Under the pieces are notes generated by a model, which worked only from the letters and a program-made list of their open reading frames with translations, did no database searches and had not been told where the DNA came from. Below are positions 13,793 to 15,679 of a stretch of 15,679 bases of DNA, one piece after another; position 1 is the stretch's first letter; every line of letters starts with the position of its first letter. The position numbers were made by a program, and so were the translations under genes. Origin of the DNA: CAYUYV01 sp964449455 (GTDB lineage Bacteria; Pseudomonadota; Alphaproteobacteria; JAJFIK01); assembly GCA_964449455.1 (NCBI GenBank), contig CAYUYV010000123.1, positions 1 through 15,679 on the forward strand. The letters run 5' to 3'.

Positions 13793-15214
13793 TCACCGGC
13801 GACGCTGGCTCCGGACGGCCTCCCGGGTGGCGATGAGAATGTCGTTGGCGCGATTCCATTCCGGCGAGCCCGGTGCCAGACGCGCCCGCGCCCGGGCTGC
13901 GAATTGGACAGCCTGGCGGGCATTGCCGGCAATGTAAAACCGTTCCGCCGTGGCCAGATTGGCCATCACTTCGTTCTCCAGCCGGGAATAGGCAATGGCG
14001 AGCTGGTGCCAGACAAAGGAGTTCTGGCCGTCCTGGCGCGCTGCTTCCTTCAGATAGACAAGGGCCCGCGCGGCAACCTCCTTGTCGGTCCCGGTTTCGT
14101 CGGTGGCGAGCAGGGCCTGGCCGAGCAACAGCTTGAACAGGCCCTCCGTCGGCAGCAGGTCAACGGCCTTCTCATATGGCGCGATCGCGTCCGCGGGGCG
14201 GCCACTTTCGAACAAAGCCTGGCCTTTCAGTTCCCGGAAATAAGGGTTGTTGGGATCCGCTTCGATCAGCGGATTGACCTCATCAAGGGCCTGCTGCACG
14301 GAGCCTTGCTGGAAATGCGCGACCGTCCGGGCGTAACGCGCCTCCTGGGAGGTATCGCTCGCCGGATAACGCCGGAAGGTCACATCCGGCCGGTCCAAAA
14401 AGCCGCGGATCTTTGCCTTCACGAGGCTCAGTTGGCGGATGTCTTCGGCACTGTCACGCACCTGCGTGTGAGGCGATTCGCCGACGCGGCTGCGCAGGGC
14501 GGCGATACGATCGCTGGAGAGGGGGTGTGTGCGCACAAACGGATCGCGCCGTCCGGGCACCAGCAGCTCCTGATCCCGGAACTTGCCGAAGAATTCGATC
14601 AGGCCTTGGGACGAGGTACCCAGGGAGTCGAGATAGGTGACCGCGGCCTGGTCAGCGGAGGCTTCCTGGATCCGGCTGAAGGACAGGAACCGGCGCTGGG
14701 CGACATGCTGGCCACCAAGCAGCAGGGCAAGACCCGCATCGGGCGCCCCGGCCGCGACAGCCAGAATACCAAGCGCCATGGTCACGAGGGCCGGCGTTGT
14801 TGCAGCAGCGGCGGCATCGTCAAAGCGGGCCACATGGGCACCGGCAATGTGGCCGGTTTCGTGCGCGATCACGCCGATGATCTGGTTCGGGGTGTCGGCG
14901 GCCAGAATGAGGCCCGTGTGAATGAACATGCGCCGGCCGACGGTAACAAAGGCGTTGATGGCCGGGTCATTGATCAAATAGAGGCGCACGGAACTGGGCT
15001 GAAGGCCGGCGGCCGCCAGAATCGGATCGGTCCAGCGCCGCAGCATGCGTTCGGTTTCTGCATCCCGGATGAGGCTGATGCTCTGTGTCTGGCCCGCAGA
15101 CGGCGTGAGCAGGACGGCCAGGACCACAAGACAGCTCAAAGCGGCCCGCGCCGCCCTCAAGACATTGGGGAAACCGGAAAAGCCAGAGCGCGAAGGCGAT
15201 AGGTCAATCATCAT
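13793..15214 (-). CDS. Secreted M48-family zinc metalloprotease with TPR repeats (BepA-like)
   Basis: The product has 473 residues. A signal peptide has its hydrophobic core at about 26-37 and a likely cut near SAG|QTQ at 41. The M48 domain has the zinc motif HETGH at 118-122 and the third ligand E184 in EASADQAA, with a hydrophobic alanine-rich stretch at about 134-168 between them. The block THPLSSDRIAALR follows in the catalytic region. From about 300 on, helix-turn-helix repeats (AHFQQGSVQQALDEVNPLIEADPNNPYF, GRPADAIAPYEKAVDLLP) are TPRs. This layout is that of BepA/YfgC, an outer-membrane protein assembly and quality-control protease in the periplasm. Two adjacent ATG codons (15214, 15211) open the gene, and neither has a strong ribosome site. 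It is followed 88 bp later by the dsbA-like gene, which suits a shared envelope-folding role. Confidence 0.94.
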   Translation of the reverse strand: MMIDLSPSRSGFSGFPNVLRAARAALSCLVVLAVLLTPSAGQTQSISLIRDAETERMLRRWTDPILAAAGLQPSSVRLYLINDPAINAFVTVGRRMFIHTGLILAADTPNQIIGVIAHETGHIAGAHVARFDDAAAAATTPALVTMALGILAVAAGAPDAGLALLLGGQHVAQRRFLSFSRIQEASADQAAVTYLDSLGTSSQGLIEFFGKFRDQELLVPGRRDPFVRTHPLSSDRIAALRSRVGESPHTQVRDSAEDIRQLSLVKAKIRGFLDRPDVTFRRYPASDTSQEARYARTVAHFQQGSVQQALDEVNPLIEADPNNPYFRELKGQALFESGRPADAIAPYEKAVDLLPTEGLFKLLLGQALLATDETGTDKEVAARALVYLKEAARQDGQNSFVWHQLAIAYSRLENEVMANLATAERFYIAGNARQAVQFAARARARLAPGSPEWNRANDILIATREAVRSQRRR

Positions 15215-15679
15215 GTGCTGCCGCTGTGTCGCTGTGTGTCAAAAATCGTGAACCGCCGCCGCGGCGAGTGTGCCTGCCCGTCGCGACCATGTCATCTGGC
15301 TTGCCCGTGAACGGCTTGCGCGCTCAGCCATTCCTGTCCGGTTGCCCGCCTCTTTGTCCCTCCGGTTCTGAACGCCAGGAGCCAGGACTTGCCTTTGCAA
15401 TTGGGCCTTCCCTAGTGTCGTTTTTTTTAAAAAAATAACAACCTGACAGATCACCACCCCCCCCATGCGGCCTCACCCCAACCGGCGTAATCCGTAACCC
15501 GAATCTGCCTCTACGCAACCGCCGATCGTTGATTTTAAAGCGAAAGTTAGGTTCGTTTGGTTGCAAACCCTTTTTCCCACCCTCTCCCCGGCAAGGAGAT
15601 TGATTTAGGAATATTAACCTAGGCTAAGTTGCGCCGCAAGCGTCGCCTGCCTAACTCCACCGGTCATCTCGATCGCGCG
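15215..15679. other. Gene-free region upstream of the M48 gene
   Basis: I see no convincing gene in these 465 bp. The first 200 bp are GC-rich. Then come T8 (15421-15428) directly joined to A7 (15429-15435), and C8 (15457-15464). From about 15530 the DNA turns AT-rich and contains a weak hairpin, GTTTG-GTTG-CAAAC followed by T5 (15555-15575), an AAGGAG with no usable frame behind it, and the imperfect palindrome TTAACCT-AGGCTAA (15614-15627). It may hold the promoter and a long leader of the M48 gene, and a promoter for whatever lies to the right. Confidence 0.5.
15611..15639 (-). promoter_or_regulatory. Weak promoter-like sequence toward the M48 gene
   Basis: On the minus strand, TTGCGG (15639-15634) and TAATAT (15616-15611) are spaced by 17 nt, a sigma-70-like layout with a poor -35. 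The palindrome TTAACCTAGGCTAA covers the -10 side and could be an operator. The M48 start is about 400 nt downstream, so the leader would be long. Confidence 0.25.

Noticed and set aside
13705..13932. Longer N-terminus for the DsbA-like protein
   Set aside because: The extra residues run into the M48 3' end and would bury the signal peptide. The start at 13704 has the better ribosome site.
13775..15202. 475-codon plus-strand open frame opposite the M48 gene
   Set aside because: The minus strand carries HETGH, the third zinc ligand and TPRs; the plus-strand product is featureless and reflects GC-rich codon bias.
15226..15566. Several 60-80-codon frames on both strands upstream of the M48 gene
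   Set aside because: No ribosome sites, unlikely amino-acid composition, and passage through homopolymer runs.
1..15679. Mobile elements, CRISPR arrays, tRNA/rRNA genes or defence systems
   Set aside because: I looked for transposase or integrase motifs, regularly spaced repeats and tRNA-like folds and found none apart from the REP-like palindrome.

Overview
The window is GC-rich and reads as a chromosomal segment of an alphaproteobacterium. The evidence is a group of genes that alphaproteobacteria often keep together: an NDUFA12-type complex I accessory subunit, a single-MCE MlaD protein, a DUF2155 protein, aat, accC-accB, aroQ, a ScsC/DsbA-like oxidoreductase and a secreted M48 metalloprotease. 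The large two-part B12-dependent NrdJ, with a C-terminal TSCPD region and Cys cluster, also fits. I cannot name the genus.

Layout, left to right. 1-1062: a small type I-secreted RTX calcium-binding protein on the minus strand, with a hairpin behind it. 1063-1582: no convincing intact gene. This stretch holds a possible small membrane-protein remnant and a 77-bp REP-like palindrome. 1583-5347: nrdJ on the minus strand, with a divergent 410-bp regulatory region (5348-5757) that carries a single NrdR-box-like palindrome. 5758-7337: a plus-strand operon of NDUFA12, mlaD and DUF2155. 7274-7924: aat, convergent with DUF2155 and overlapping it by 64 bp. 7945-8044: a run of 100 N flanked on both sides by the same 20 bases, so it is most likely an unmerged contig overlap and not missing sequence. 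8315-10271: accC and accB (operon accB-accC, minus strand). 10380-10420: an intrinsic terminator that separates aroQ (10524-10991) from accBC. 11084-12062: divergent thiS-thiG. 12127-15214: three minus-strand genes for exported proteins (YbjN-domain, DsbA-like, M48 with TPR repeats). 15215-15679: gene-free, with homopolymer runs and an AT-rich end holding a weak promoter-like sequence.

Functionally this is mostly housekeeping: dNTP synthesis without oxygen dependence (nrdJ), fatty-acid precursor supply (accBC), the shikimate pathway (aroQ), the thiazole part of thiamine (thiSG), protein N-end tagging (aat), and a cell-envelope set (MlaD, DUF2155, DsbA-like, M48/BepA-like, YbjN-like). The last group suggests linked envelope quality control, but that link is inference from proximity. 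I found no new multi-gene system, no transposase, no phage genes, no CRISPR array, and no tRNA or rRNA. The items most worth a second look are the gap flank duplication, the REP-like palindrome, the NrdR-like site, the uncharacterised N-terminal domain of the RTX protein, and the DUF2155/aat overlap.
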